Assembly: GCA_040266995.1 (NCBI GenBank)
Contig: JAWRHV010000026.1
Coordinates: 1-64,000, forward strand
Reading direction: 5' to 3'
Length of the DNA stretch: 64,000 nt
DNA from: UBA4312 sp040266995
GTDB lineage: Bacteria > Bacillota_I > Bacilli_A > Erysipelotrichales > Erysipelotrichaceae
Part shown: positions 32,822 to 41,624 of the stretch, in pieces
Layout: each line of letters starts with the position of its first letter
Position numbering within the stretch: the first letter of the stretch is position 1
Program-made: the position numbers and the translations under genes
Notes under the pieces: generated by a model
Database searches by the model: none
What the model was told of the DNA's origin: nothing
Seen by the model: the letters and a program-made list of their open reading frames with translations, nothing else

Positions 32822-33343
32822 TTATTCAATGTTTTTGGCTTGTCTTCCTTTTTTTGTGATAAAGGTTTTCAAGGCCTGTTTGTTTGAAGCGGAAAAGGAA
32901 TCCTTTAAAAAGGGAACAACACCGTCCTTTGCGACAAACACAATTAAATGCTCGGTTCCTTCCACTCGGACGATGTCCTCATACGAATACTGTTTTCTGT
33001 TTTCATTTATGGTATATTCCAGACCGTTGTCCGATGCACAGGCTTTGACATGTACATTTACGGTTCCATATATCTTTTGATACTGCTGCAGGGTTTTCTT
33101 TACATGACGGCTGACCGACAGATAATAATTATCAATCACAAGATATACCCCTACCACCAGCAACAATACAGCCAATGTCAGATGAAGACGCATACCAATC
33201 AGTATAACTGCACAGACGAAAGTTACCATGCTGCAGACCATCTTCACTTGCATATTTCTTTTTAAGCTGGCTTTGATATATTCCCGTACGTACGCTTCTT
33301 TATTCTCATATTCACTGATAAATCTTTTTTCTGATTTCTTCAT
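32822..33343 (-). CDS. YcxB-like membrane protein
   Basis: 173 aa. Two adjacent membrane segments (about residues 34-51 and 55-71) are followed by a soluble C-terminal domain with NGLEYTINENRKQYSYEDIV and a VFVAKDGVVPFLKDSF stretch, the pattern of the YcxB-like family. No catalytic residues are visible. It lies eight bases downstream of the PRD regulator's stop on the same strand and may be cotranscribed with it, although no functional link is known. Confidence 0.6.
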   Translation of the reverse strand: MKKSEKRFISEYENKEAYVREYIKASLKRNMQVKMVCSMVTFVCAVILIGMRLHLTLAVLLLVVGVYLVIDNYYLSVSRHVKKTLQQYQKIYGTVNVHVKACASDNGLEYTINENRKQYSYEDIVRVEGTEHLIVFVAKDGVVPFLKDSFSASNKQALKTFITKKGRQAKNIE

Positions 33344-33351
33344 TCATTTCC

Positions 33352-35367
33352 TCATATTAATCCTGTCACAAATTCATACATTTGACATGGTGTATCCAAG
33401 GTATCCATATATTCCACAATTTCTTCATCGTGAAAGATATTGATCAATGTAAACACAAAGTCATTGATACTGTCTGAACTTAAGACACTGATGGCGGCAA
33501 CGTATTTTACCCAGATGTTTCCAAACCGTACAGGCTGGCTGAGCCGTACCAGGCTCATCGCATCATAGACTGCCCCGTCAGCCGGATCGGCATGGGGCAT
33601 GATCGTATCCTGGGAAATGGCGATGTAGCTGTTTTCTTCGCCTCCGTTTTTTTCAATCGTTGTGATCATGCTTTCGATATACGTCTGTTTGACAGCACCT
33701 GCCTGATACAAAAGTTGACCGGCTTTTCGCACCGCATCCCGCCAGTCTTTGGCACAATAGTCCAACACAACGCTTTCCGGCTTCAAATAGGAAGAAGAAA
33801 CACTGTGCTTTTTTGCGGGCTTACGGATCCGGGCCTGCATTTGCCGGGTCTGGTTCTGCTGGTGTTTTTCATCAAGGATCTTCAAAGCCTCGATGCGTAT
33901 ATTGCGAATGTCTTCTTCGGATAAAACAGGACCATCAATATTCACATACGGAATACCAAAGGACTTCACATCTTCACTGGAAATGATCAGATCGATCTGG
34001 TGCTGCTGCAGATCCTCTTTATGCAACCGATGGGCTGTATCCCCATCAATAAACTCAATTAATTCTTTTAAGGATTCCAGTTTTCCGCGGATCAGCTGTT
34101 GAACGCCTCGTCCTAATTTTGTGACCAACAAGACTCGAACACGTTGTTTGACTTGGGTATCTACTTTCTGTTTTTCATACATCGCACCAAAATACATGAC
34201 CAGAAACGCAATCTCGTCATCGTTAAATGGTTGATTGACATATCTTTCCAACGGTTTCATTTCTTCTTTGACCACGGAAAAGATTTCCGGGTATTTATCT
34301 TTGATATTCTGTGTAAAAGGATTATGTAACACCTCATGGTTCCGCGTGCGATATACAGCTGATTTCATATGATCCACCAATACATCGTATAAGTGATTAT
34401 CCAGATAAAAATTCAACTGAAACCGATTGGTTATCTGGAAGATAGCTTCCCCGATCAATACCGGCATGGCAATTTCCGATAGATTTTTCGTATAGCTGTA
34501 TACATAACTCTTTTCTCGAAACCGTTGGATCATATTTTTTATTTCCGCTTCCGGTACTTCAATATCCCATTCCTGTTGGATCTGCATGGCAATTCCTTGG
34601 CTCAGCCTGTATTTTGAGCTCTTCAGAATATCCTTTGTATACGTATCTTCAATGACTCTTCCTTTCTTCAGACGAGAGATCATGATCAAGTATTCATACA
34701 CCGTTTCACTGAAAGAGAAATCGGAAAGGATATATCCGCATTCCTTCTCTACCTGATCGACAATATCCGACAGTTTTGGCAAAATATCTTCGCCAATGAT
34801 CTCTCTGATCAGAAAATGCCAGTATGTGTCATATTCCACATACATGGAATGGTTAAAATTCAGCTCCAGTAAATGCAGAATTTCAGCACGGATCGTCCGT
34901 TCTTTCTGGTCAACGATATATCCTTTACTGATGCGGGAAACTAACTGGATCTGTCGGCTGTCAAAATACTTCTTGATTTCATTGACATCCATTAAAATCG
35001 TTGAACGGCTTGTCTGCAGATGCTCCGACAGTTCATTGGCCGTCACATATGTCGTGCTGTTTAACAGGATCATAGCGATAATGGTACGTCTTTCATCTTT
35101 TGTCAGACGATACGTATAAAAATTATTGTGGATCAGAAAATACTGCAGATCTTTGGATATGCTTTCATACGCATTGGAAAAACGAACACAATTCTCATGA
35201 TCAATGATCAGAATAGGTAAATTATGGACACGCAGATCTTCATTCAATTCATAAATCAGATGCTGCGTGTTTCTAAGTGTCGTATGCAGGAGCAGTGAAA
35301 GAGCTTCCATGCTCATCTCTTTTTCCTTCATTAATTTCTTTATGATGATATTGCCACGATAATCCAT
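33352..35367 (-). CDS. PRD/PTS-domain transcriptional regulator (galactitol-type operon)
   Basis: 671 aa. Two HTH regions (MSMEALSLLLHTTLRNTQHL near residue 18; VTANELSEHLQTSRSTILMD near 108), PRD-like segments, an EIIB-like domain and an EIIA-fructose/mannitol-like domain (TIMPHADP, His592). The EIIB-like domain starts VLLVTKLGRGVQQ, where an active EIIB would have Cys, so that phosphosite is absent; PRD2 reads VMYFGA where His is usual. The gene follows the galactitol-like PTS, aldolase and dehydrogenase genes and is their likely regulator. It begins ACAGAGG before ATG. Confidence 0.82.
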   Translation of the reverse strand: MDYRGNIIIKKLMKEKEMSMEALSLLLHTTLRNTQHLIYELNEDLRVHNLPILIIDHENCVRFSNAYESISKDLQYFLIHNNFYTYRLTKDERRTIIAMILLNSTTYVTANELSEHLQTSRSTILMDVNEIKKYFDSRQIQLVSRISKGYIVDQKERTIRAEILHLLELNFNHSMYVEYDTYWHFLIREIIGEDILPKLSDIVDQVEKECGYILSDFSFSETVYEYLIMISRLKKGRVIEDTYTKDILKSSKYRLSQGIAMQIQQEWDIEVPEAEIKNMIQRFREKSYVYSYTKNLSEIAMPVLIGEAIFQITNRFQLNFYLDNHLYDVLVDHMKSAVYRTRNHEVLHNPFTQNIKDKYPEIFSVVKEEMKPLERYVNQPFNDDEIAFLVMYFGAMYEKQKVDTQVKQRVRVLLVTKLGRGVQQLIRGKLESLKELIEFIDGDTAHRLHKEDLQQHQIDLIISSEDVKSFGIPYVNIDGPVLSEEDIRNIRIEALKILDEKHQQNQTRQMQARIRKPAKKHSVSSSYLKPESVVLDYCAKDWRDAVRKAGQLLYQAGAVKQTYIESMITTIEKNGGEENSYIAISQDTIMPHADPADGAVYDAMSLVRLSQPVRFGNIWVKYVAAISVLSSDSINDFVFTLINIFHDEEIVEYMDTLDTPCQMYEFVTGLI

Positions 35368-35406
35368 GTAGATACCTCTGTTATGTACATTTTTATTATA
35401 TCAAAC

Positions 35407-35436
35407 GACTGGCTTTCCTTTCATGGAAGGCCAGTC
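35407..35436. other. Hairpin between the dehydrogenase and regulator genes
   Basis: GACTGGC (35407-35413) and GCCAGTC (35430-35436), extended by TTCC/GGAA. A weak T run follows on either strand, so it may be an inefficient terminator that lets some transcription reach the regulator gene. Confidence 0.5.
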
Positions 35437-35479
35437 ATTTCTAAAAATATGTTCAATTCGGTTCTATCAATCCGTGATT

Positions 35480-36541
35480 TTATTTTTTCAGGTCTTCCTT
35501 GGTCCCATTCGGCAGAATGACATATTTTATCCCCTCCTGCCGGCCGATGCTTTCCAGTGCATCAATGGTTTTTTCCAGCGGATAATAGCCACTGATGTAC
35601 TTGCTGCCATCAATCTGACCGCTGGCCAGTAAACGTAATGCCCACTGTACATGGTATGGAGTATGATGGTACACCCCTTTTAATGTAATCTCGCTATAGT
35701 GAAACTTCTTACAATCAAAGGTCACCTTGGATCCGGCTTTGGTTCCGCCGAAGCATAGTACGGTTGCTCCTGGTCTTGCCATGTCGAATGCATTTTCCCA
35801 TGCTTCCGGGAAGCCTGTCGCTTCCACAACAATTTGCGGGCCTTTTCCTTCCGTCAGCGCTTTCACCTGGTCAATATAGTCTTCCGCACCGGCATTGACG
35901 GTTGCGAAGGCTCCAAAGTTTTTCGATAATTCCAAACGGTAATCGCTTAAATCAGCGGCAATCACGCGGCATCCATGCAGGTTTAAAAGATCCATGAACA
36001 TCAGTCCGATCGGACCGGCTCCAATGACAACGACATAGTCCCCGACTTTTGCCGGAATGGAATCAAATCCATGTACGGCACAAGCCAGCGGTTCCAGTAA
36101 AGCGGCATATTCATACGGCAGATTTTCCGGAATCTTATAAAAATTGTATTTCAATAAACGTTCCGGAACCGCTACATATTCACTGAAGGCTCCATTCAAG
36201 TATTCCAGGTTATCACATAAGCTGTACTGTTTATTTTTACAGTGTTCACATTCATAACAAGGTGCTGTATTGGCCCCTACGACACGATCGCCGACTTTGA
36301 ACTTGGTGACATTTTTTCCGACAGCGACAACATCACTGGCAAATTCATGCCCAAATGTAGATGGTGTGTGCTGAATAATTGTCGGATGCCCACGGCGATA
36401 TGTTTTCAAATCTGTCCCGCACGTTAACGCAGCGCGGACCTTAACTAGTATTTCATTATCGCCAATGGTTGGAACATCGGTTTCTTCAAAACGTACATCT
36501 CCCGGCGCATAGAACATCTGTGCTTTCATCTTTTTCTGCAT
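35480..36541 (-). CDS. Zinc-dependent polyol dehydrogenase (galactitol-1-phosphate dehydrogenase-like)
   Basis: 353 aa from ATG 36539-36541, placed eight bases after AGGAGG; the in-frame ATG two codons earlier is too close. Catalytic zinc ligands lie in TCGTDLKTY and GHEFASDVV, the structural zinc cysteines in CYECEHCKNKQYSLC, and the NAD motif is GAGPIGLMF. As the dehydrogenase of a galactitol-type PTS operon it should oxidise the imported polyol phosphate to a ketose phosphate that the adjacent aldolase cleaves. The exact polyol is unproven. Confidence 0.85.
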   Translation of the reverse strand: MQKKMKAQMFYAPGDVRFEETDVPTIGDNEILVKVRAALTCGTDLKTYRRGHPTIIQHTPSTFGHEFASDVVAVGKNVTKFKVGDRVVGANTAPCYECEHCKNKQYSLCDNLEYLNGAFSEYVAVPERLLKYNFYKIPENLPYEYAALLEPLACAVHGFDSIPAKVGDYVVVIGAGPIGLMFMDLLNLHGCRVIAADLSDYRLELSKNFGAFATVNAGAEDYIDQVKALTEGKGPQIVVEATGFPEAWENAFDMARPGATVLCFGGTKAGSKVTFDCKKFHYSEITLKGVYHHTPYHVQWALRLLASGQIDGSKYISGYYPLEKTIDALESIGRQEGIKYVILPNGTKEDLKK

Positions 36542-36553
36542 TTTCATTTCCTC

Positions 36554-37207
36554 CTATTGTTGTCCGTAATTCTTCTCTGTATCTTTCCGCATGAATTCAG
36601 CCACCTGATCTTCCAGAATGTTTACATTTCCCATCTGGAAGGCATAATAGGCTACCTTGGCGCTTTCTTCCAATACAATGGCATCCTTTAATGCCTTATC
36701 GATATTATCATCGACACAGATGGCTCCATGATTTCCCATCAATACCGCTTTATCCTTATCCCCCAGCGCATCACTGGTGACTTCTGCCAGTTCCGAAGAT
36801 CCAGGCATACAGAACCTGGCTAACTTGACCTGGCCACCGACAAGGTCTGCGGCTTCCGATGTAATACAAGGCATTCCTTCAATATCTCGACACGCCCAGG
36901 CTGTACAGAAGGTGGAGTGGGTATGCACGATGCCGTTTACATCCTTTCTTTTTCGATAGATTGCCGTATGCATTGGCAATTCAATGGAAGGTCTTCTTTC
37001 TCCATCCACGATCTGATTGTTTTCATCCACAACAACGATATCCGATGGGTGCAGCGTTTCATATGGCATACCACTTGGTGTAATACAGATATATCCGGTT
37101 TCCGGATCTCTTAAACTGAAATTTCCGAACGTTAATGGAATCAGTTTCAAACGCTGGATCGTTAACGCAATTTCAATAACTTTCTTTCTTTCTTGTTCTA
37201 ATAACAT
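36554..37207 (-). CDS. Class II aldolase/adducin family protein
   Basis: 217 aa, the size of L-fuculose-phosphate aldolase. Zinc ligands are in VHTHSTFCTAWA (two His) and GNHGAICV; the catalytic Glu is in RRPSIELPMHTAIY. It should cleave a ketose-1-phosphate type substrate to dihydroxyacetone phosphate and an aldehyde. In galactitol pathways the aldolase is usually the class II GatY type acting on tagatose bisphosphate, so this fuculose-type enzyme suggests that the operon handles a different polyol. The ribosome site is GAAAGGATCC. Confidence 0.82.
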   Translation of the reverse strand: MLLEQERKKVIEIALTIQRLKLIPLTFGNFSLRDPETGYICITPSGMPYETLHPSDIVVVDENNQIVDGERRPSIELPMHTAIYRKRKDVNGIVHTHSTFCTAWACRDIEGMPCITSEAADLVGGQVKLARFCMPGSSELAEVTSDALGDKDKAVLMGNHGAICVDDNIDKALKDAIVLEESAKVAYYAFQMGNVNILEDQVAEFMRKDTEKNYGQQ

Positions 37208-37221
37208 AAATGGATCCTTTC

Positions 37222-38481
37222 TTATACAAGTCCGCCAAACAGAGACAGAATCTTAGCAATGATATATGGCACCAGATGTGCTCCGATATCCAGGGAAGAT
37301 ACATAGGTAGCACCTTCCGGGAAGGCAAAGTTTACGGATTTTGCGATGGCTGTAACCGTTGGTGCCAGATCGGTTGCGATATACAGAATACAGATCATCA
37401 TCAAGGTTCCCGAAATCAAAGCACGCACAAGGTTTCCTTTACTGGCAACAACCGGCCAGATCATAAAGAACGGAATGGTAGAAAAGTCAACTAACGGCAT
37501 GACCTTATTTCCCGGAAGGATCAGACTCAACAATAAAGTGATCGGAATCATGATCAGAGCGCTGGAAATAACCATCGGTGAACCTGTGGCAATGGCAGCA
37601 TCCATCCCAATGTATACTTCTTTTCCAGGGAAACGCTTATTCATAAATTCTTTGGCATCTTCACTTAACGGCATCAATCCTTCCATCAAGATAGAAACCA
37701 TCCGTGGCAGGATAAACATAACTGCCGCCATATTCACAGCCAGAGCCACAACACCGGCAATATCAAGACCGGCTAACAACCCGATCCCGGCTCCCAGGAT
37801 CACACCCAGGATCATTGGTTCGCCTAAGAATCCCAGCTTATCGGCAATGGTATCTCCGTTGAAATTGAGCTTGTTTAAACCAGGGATCTTATCGTAAACT
37901 TTATCCAAAAGGATGAAGACCGGTGCCCAGCTGACTGTTTCTGTATGTGGTAAAGAAACACCCGGTAATCCGAAATAATCCTGTACAAGCGGTGCTGTCA
38001 TATCAGCAAACTTCATAATAACAACGAAGGTAATACCGGAAGCAATCACGCCTAGAATCATGCTTCCTGTCATAAACTGAACCAAAGAACCGGTCAAAAT
38101 AAAGTGCCAGTAATTCCAGATATCGATGTTTAATGTTTTTGTCAGGTTCAACGCCAGCATCACGATATTCAATACAAAGCATGTAATAAACACAAATGGT
38201 ACGATATTGGTCGCAAAGGCAATGGATGAACTCACCGGCCATCCAACATCCATGACTTCCAAGGATAATCCAAAGCGAGTTACCATCGCCTGTGTAGCTG
38301 GTGTAATATATTGTCCCATCAAACCGACAACCAGATTGATTCCGATAAAACCGATACCGATCGTCAAACCGGCACGGAACGCTTTTGAAAATTTCTGACC
38401 AAGGATCATCCCCAGAATTGTGATGATGATCGGCATCACAACGGATGCACCCATTCCTAAAATATAATTCAGTACTCCCAT
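37222..38481 (-). CDS. PTS galactitol-type transporter subunit IIC
   Basis: 419 aa, strongly hydrophobic with about ten membrane segments. The start MGVLNYILGMGASVVMPIII and the segment FRAGLTIGIGFIGINLVVGL are typical of EIIC-Gat; the loop PLVQDYFGLPGVSLPHTETV is also conserved. It should transport and orient the polyol for phosphorylation by GatB-like EIIB. The order EIIA, EIIB, EIIC, aldolase, dehydrogenase forms one operon with 2-15 base gaps. Confidence 0.9.
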   Translation of the reverse strand: MGVLNYILGMGASVVMPIIITILGMILGQKFSKAFRAGLTIGIGFIGINLVVGLMGQYITPATQAMVTRFGLSLEVMDVGWPVSSSIAFATNIVPFVFITCFVLNIVMLALNLTKTLNIDIWNYWHFILTGSLVQFMTGSMILGVIASGITFVVIMKFADMTAPLVQDYFGLPGVSLPHTETVSWAPVFILLDKVYDKIPGLNKLNFNGDTIADKLGFLGEPMILGVILGAGIGLLAGLDIAGVVALAVNMAAVMFILPRMVSILMEGLMPLSEDAKEFMNKRFPGKEVYIGMDAAIATGSPMVISSALIMIPITLLLSLILPGNKVMPLVDFSTIPFFMIWPVVASKGNLVRALISGTLMMICILYIATDLAPTVTAIAKSVNFAFPEGATYVSSLDIGAHLVPYIIAKILSLFGGLV

Positions 38482-38492
38482 GATATTCCTTT

Positions 38493-38801
38493 CTACTTAT
38501 CTAATGACTTTAAGTAATCCGCGATTTCATCCGCTAGTTGTTCAGCACCAATGCCTGTAATAAACTGCAAGGCACGGAATGTTTTGATACCTCCCAGCTT
38601 ATTCACCGGAATTTCTGCCGTATGGATGATGCAGTCCGGATGAATGATGCTGGCCTTTCCTACGATTTCAATCGCCTTACATTCAATGACATCCACCTTT
38701 TCAATACCTCTGGCTTGTAATAATGTTTTGCACTTGTTGGCCGCTACGGTTGATGTAGCGACACCGGTTCCGCATGCGGATAAGATTTTGTAAGATTTCA
38801 T
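38493..38801 (-). CDS. PTS galactitol-type transporter subunit IIB
   Basis: 102 aa. The phospho-cysteine motif SACGTGVATST is at residues 8-18 (Cys10). EIIB takes phosphate from EIIA at 38803-39270 and passes it to the sugar in EIIC. It starts one base after the EIIA stop. Confidence 0.92.
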   Translation of the reverse strand: MKSYKILSACGTGVATSTVAANKCKTLLQARGIEKVDVIECKAIEIVGKASIIHPDCIIHTAEIPVNKLGGIKTFRALQFITGIGAEQLADEIADYLKSLDK

Positions 38802-38802
38802 T

Positions 38803-39270
38803 TTAATTCTCCTTTTCTTTCACAATGTGCATGATCTCTTCTTTTGTTTTTGCGTTTACAATCCGTTTTAACACTTCCTGGTCCTGGATCAGCAGAATCG
38901 CATTCTGAAGAAAGTCCATATAATTGGCTCCACTGACCGCCAGCATGATGATAAATCTCACAGGAACCATCTGATGATCTTCGATGTTGGAAGCCATCTG
39001 ATGAAATTCCACCGGATTTTTCAAGACAGCCAAAGCCAAGGCGGTGGCATTGACATGGGTCTGATCTGTGTGTGGAATGGCCACGCCGATGCCATTCACA
39101 TCCAAGCCTGTCGGAAACACTTTTTCTCTTTCCTTCAATGCCGGTACAAAGCTTTCTTTTGTATAATTCAGCTCTGTCAGTTTTCCTCCTAAAATATGAA
39201 ATACTTCCTCTCTTGTCTTTACGTCTAAATCCATGAAGATCAGCTCTTCTTTGATATTCTCGCTGAGCAT
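38803..39270 (-). CDS. PTS galactitol/fructose-type transporter subunit IIA
   Basis: 155 aa. The phospho-histidine motif GVAIPHTDQ is at residues 62-70 (His67). The fold is EIIA-2 (mannitol/fructose). It receives phosphate from HPr and passes it to Cys10 of the next gene's product. First gene of the operon; the ribosome site is TTAAGAGGAGG and a TATAAT (39298-39303) lies about 28 bases upstream of the start. Confidence 0.92.
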   Translation of the reverse strand: MLSENIKEELIFMDLDVKTREEVFHILGGKLTELNYTKESFVPALKEREKVFPTGLDVNGIGVAIPHTDQTHVNATALALAVLKNPVEFHQMASNIEDHQMVPVRFIIMLAVSGANYMDFLQNAILLIQDQEVLKRIVNAKTKEEIMHIVKEKEN

Positions 39271-39297
39271 CCAGATACCTCCTCTTAACTTGATTTC

Positions 39298-39376
39298 ATT
39301 ATATTTTTGGAAAGGAGAACCATAAAGTTCAAAACAAAGTCAAAAAAAATGCGCACAATTGAACTAACAATTGTGC
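39298..39376 (-). promoter_or_regulatory. Regulatory region of the galactitol-type operon
   Basis: TATAAT (39298-39303) lacks a good -35 box. Upstream are near-direct repeats TTTTGACTTTG and TTTTGAACTTT, a T8 run (39342-39349 on the minus strand) and a perfect 9-bp dyad GCACAATTG/CAATTGTGC (39353-39361, 39368-39376). The dyad may be an activator site or, with the T run, a terminator-like hairpin. Confidence 0.5.
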
Positions 39377-39421
39377 TTACTGTCTAAATACTTCAAGCCC
39401 TGATAAAATCCTATAACAGAC

Positions 39422-39444
39422 AAAAAGCGAGGCATTGCCTCGCT
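39422..39444 (-). terminator. Terminator of the tandem HAD genes
   Basis: AGCGAGGC (39426-39433) and GCCTCGCT (39437-39444), followed on the minus strand by TTTTTG. Confidence 0.85.
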
Positions 39445-39456
39445 GAAATGTTTCCT

Positions 39457-40113
39457 CTATATTTCGTTCTTTTCTATTTTTTCCATCACTTCAAAGAAGT
39501 CTTTACATACCTCATCGTATGGCTGGTCCTTCGGTTCAAACAGATCCGGTATCAAGATGGTATAACAACCCGCAGCATGTCCTGCCTGGATACCTAGCGG
39601 ACTATCTTCAAAGACGTAACACTCTTCCGGTTTTAATGCCAACTGACGGCAAGCTTTTAGAAAGATATCCGGTTCCGGTTTACTTTTGTCAATGTCAAAA
39701 CCCGCAACTACGACATCAAAATAATGGAGAATCTTTCCTCTTTCCAGATTATCATAAATCTGTTCCCGAGTAGCGCTGCTGGCAACCGCGGTTTTATATC
39801 CACGCGTTTTCAGATATTGTAGAACTTCCACAACGCCTGGTTTTAATTCCAGGTTTTCCTCCATCATGCGCTTTACATGTTTAAAACAGCTTTCCCGCAT
39901 TTTGTAGGGATCCACAGAGGGAAACGTCTGCTGGATCAGCTCAATGATCGCATGTTTACTGCGTCCCTTCATCTTCAGACAAAACGCATCCGATACATCC
40001 AGACCAAAATCCTTTCCTGCCAGTTTCCAGGCTTCGTTATAAAATACTTCCGTATTGAACAAAATCCCGTCTTTATCAAAGATTGCTCCTTTTATTCTTG
40101 TGTTTTCAACCAT
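39457..40113 (-). CDS. HAD-superfamily sugar phosphatase/phosphomutase (copy 2)
   Basis: 218 aa. HAD motif I is FDKDGILFNTE (nucleophile Asp13), motif II SSATRE, motif III/IV KPEPDIFLKA and FEDSPLGIQAG. The cap domain is of the beta-phosphoglucomutase/phosphatase type. The start lies 22 bases inside the end of the preceding HAD gene and is served by GAGGTGATAGA. It is clearly paralogous to that gene (motifs and length align), so the pair arose by tandem duplication. A substrate among hexitol or amino-sugar phosphates is plausible from context. Confidence 0.82.
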   Translation of the reverse strand: MVENTRIKGAIFDKDGILFNTEVFYNEAWKLAGKDFGLDVSDAFCLKMKGRSKHAIIELIQQTFPSVDPYKMRESCFKHVKRMMEENLELKPGVVEVLQYLKTRGYKTAVASSATREQIYDNLERGKILHYFDVVVAGFDIDKSKPEPDIFLKACRQLALKPEECYVFEDSPLGIQAGHAAGCYTILIPDLFEPKDQPYDEVCKDFFEVMEKIEKNEI

Positions 40114-40733
40114 TCTATCACCTCAAAAAAATCCTTGAATACCTCGCATTTTCCTTCCAGACAAGGATCGATGGTATCAGTTTCGGGTATTAATACAGCT
40201 TTGCATCCGGCAGCACAGGCTCCTAAGATACCGTTGGTGCTATCCTCGAAGACCATACAGTCTTCCGGGGAAAGTCCCAGCTGTCGACAGGCTTCATAGA
40301 AGACATCGGGATGTGGTTTGCTGTGGGGTACTTCGACGGCCGAGGCAATCCCGCTGAAATACGCTGTTAATCCTGCCTTTTCCAAATTCTCCCGAATTAA
40401 TGAAGTGGATCCTCCACTGGCTATGGCACAAGGAATTCCTCTCGTTCTAAGATACTCCAGTATTTCTATAACGCCCGGTTTCAGTTCCAGCGTCTCTCGC
40501 ATCTTCTCTACCGCATAATCTGTATATCCCTTCCAATAGGCATACGCATCGATTTCCGGTTTCATGGCATGGATCCTGTCTATCTGATCCTGGCCGCTTC
40601 GTCCCCAGATGGCATCGATGAACGCCTGGGTCACTTCAAAGCCCATGCGTTCGGCCATGACGTACCAGCCTTCGTTATAATACTTCTCACTGTCAAACAG
40701 TGTTCCGTCTTTATCAAAAATAGCACCTTTCAT
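40092..40733 (-). CDS. HAD-superfamily sugar phosphatase/phosphomutase (copy 1)
   Basis: 213 aa. Motif I FDKDGTLFDSE (Asp8, Asp10), motif II ASGGST, motif III KPHPDVFYEA and motif IV FEDSTNGI. The protein belongs to the beta-phosphoglucomutase-like group of HAD hydrolases. Its 3' end overlaps the second copy by 22 bases, giving translational coupling. It follows nagB after a terminator, so it is probably transcribed separately from the amino-sugar genes. Confidence 0.82.
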   Translation of the reverse strand: MKGAIFDKDGTLFDSEKYYNEGWYVMAERMGFEVTQAFIDAIWGRSGQDQIDRIHAMKPEIDAYAYWKGYTDYAVEKMRETLELKPGVIEILEYLRTRGIPCAIASGGSTSLIRENLEKAGLTAYFSGIASAVEVPHSKPHPDVFYEACRQLGLSPEDCMVFEDSTNGILGACAAGCKAVLIPETDTIDPCLEGKCEVFKDFFEVIEWLKTQE

Positions 40734-40789
40734 ACTCTGTTCCTCACTGTTTCGTATATATCAGAAAAAAGCATGTATTTCAATAGGCA

Positions 40790-40815
40790 TTAAAAAAATC
40801 CGGTTTCCCGGATTT
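40790..40815 (-). terminator. Terminator of nagB
   Basis: AAATCCGG (40796-40803) and CCGGATTT (40808-40815), followed on the minus strand by TTTTTAATG. Confidence 0.85.
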
Positions 40816-40816
40816 C

Positions 40817-41539
40817 TTATTTCGTTAATTTTGATCCTGCTTCCGCATCCACGATGACTACACAATCCGGATGGTTCTGTAAAGCAGACGCAGGTACATC
40901 GGTTGTAACCGGGCCTTCTACCATTGCTTTCACGGCATCAGCTTTCTGAAGACCATTGGCTACCAATAATGCTTTCTTGGATTTCATGATCGTTCCGATT
41001 CCCATAGACATAGCCTGTTTTGGTACCTGGTTGATATCGTTATCAAAGAAACGTTTGTTGGCTTCCAGTGTGCTTTGTGTCAAATCTACGATATGTGTCA
41101 GTTCATCAAAGGATGTACCCGGTTCATTGAATCCGATATGACCATTCTGTCCGATTCCAAGTACCTGTACATCAATGGATACCTTGCTTAAGGCTTCTTC
41201 ATAGGCATCACAGTCTGCCTGTGTGCTTCCATATGGAACATGCGTGTTTGCCGGATCGATATCGATACCATTAAACAGCTTTTCATTCATGAATGTATAA
41301 TAAGAATTCTTGTCGTTGCGGTCGATGCCTACATATTCGTCCAGGTTATAGGAAGACACTTCTTTATAACTGGTTCCGTTTTCTTTATGATCCTTGATCA
41401 TCTCTTCATACAATCCCTCCGGACTGCTTCCTGTAGCCAGACCCAATACCGCATTGGGTTTATTATCCAATACTTCCTTGACTACTTTAAATGCTTCTTT
41501 TGAAAGCTCTGCATAGTCTTTACAAACGATGACTTTCAT
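40817..41539 (-). CDS. nagB: Glucosamine-6-phosphate deaminase
   Basis: 240 aa, the short NagB form usual in Bacillota. LGLATGSSPEGLYEE (phosphate binding) is near residue 33 and LGIGQNGHIGFNEPGTS is the catalytic loop with the active-site Asp/His region. It converts glucosamine-6-phosphate to fructose-6-phosphate and ammonia. It lies downstream of the SIS-domain and EamA genes, suggesting that they make or import a substrate whose product is glucosamine-6-phosphate or a relative. The start is preceded by CAAAGGAGG. Confidence 0.94.
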   Translation of the reverse strand: MKVIVCKDYAELSKEAFKVVKEVLDNKPNAVLGLATGSSPEGLYEEMIKDHKENGTSYKEVSSYNLDEYVGIDRNDKNSYYTFMNEKLFNGIDIDPANTHVPYGSTQADCDAYEEALSKVSIDVQVLGIGQNGHIGFNEPGTSFDELTHIVDLTQSTLEANKRFFDNDINQVPKQAMSMGIGTIMKSKKALLVANGLQKADAVKAMVEGPVTTDVPASALQNHPDCVVIVDAEAGSKLTK

Positions 41540-41624
41540 ACTGTATACTACCTCCTTTGGAATTCCTCCAACATGTTAATCATAACACCTGCTATGGAGT
41601 TTTTCTATGGAAAAATACTGTATT

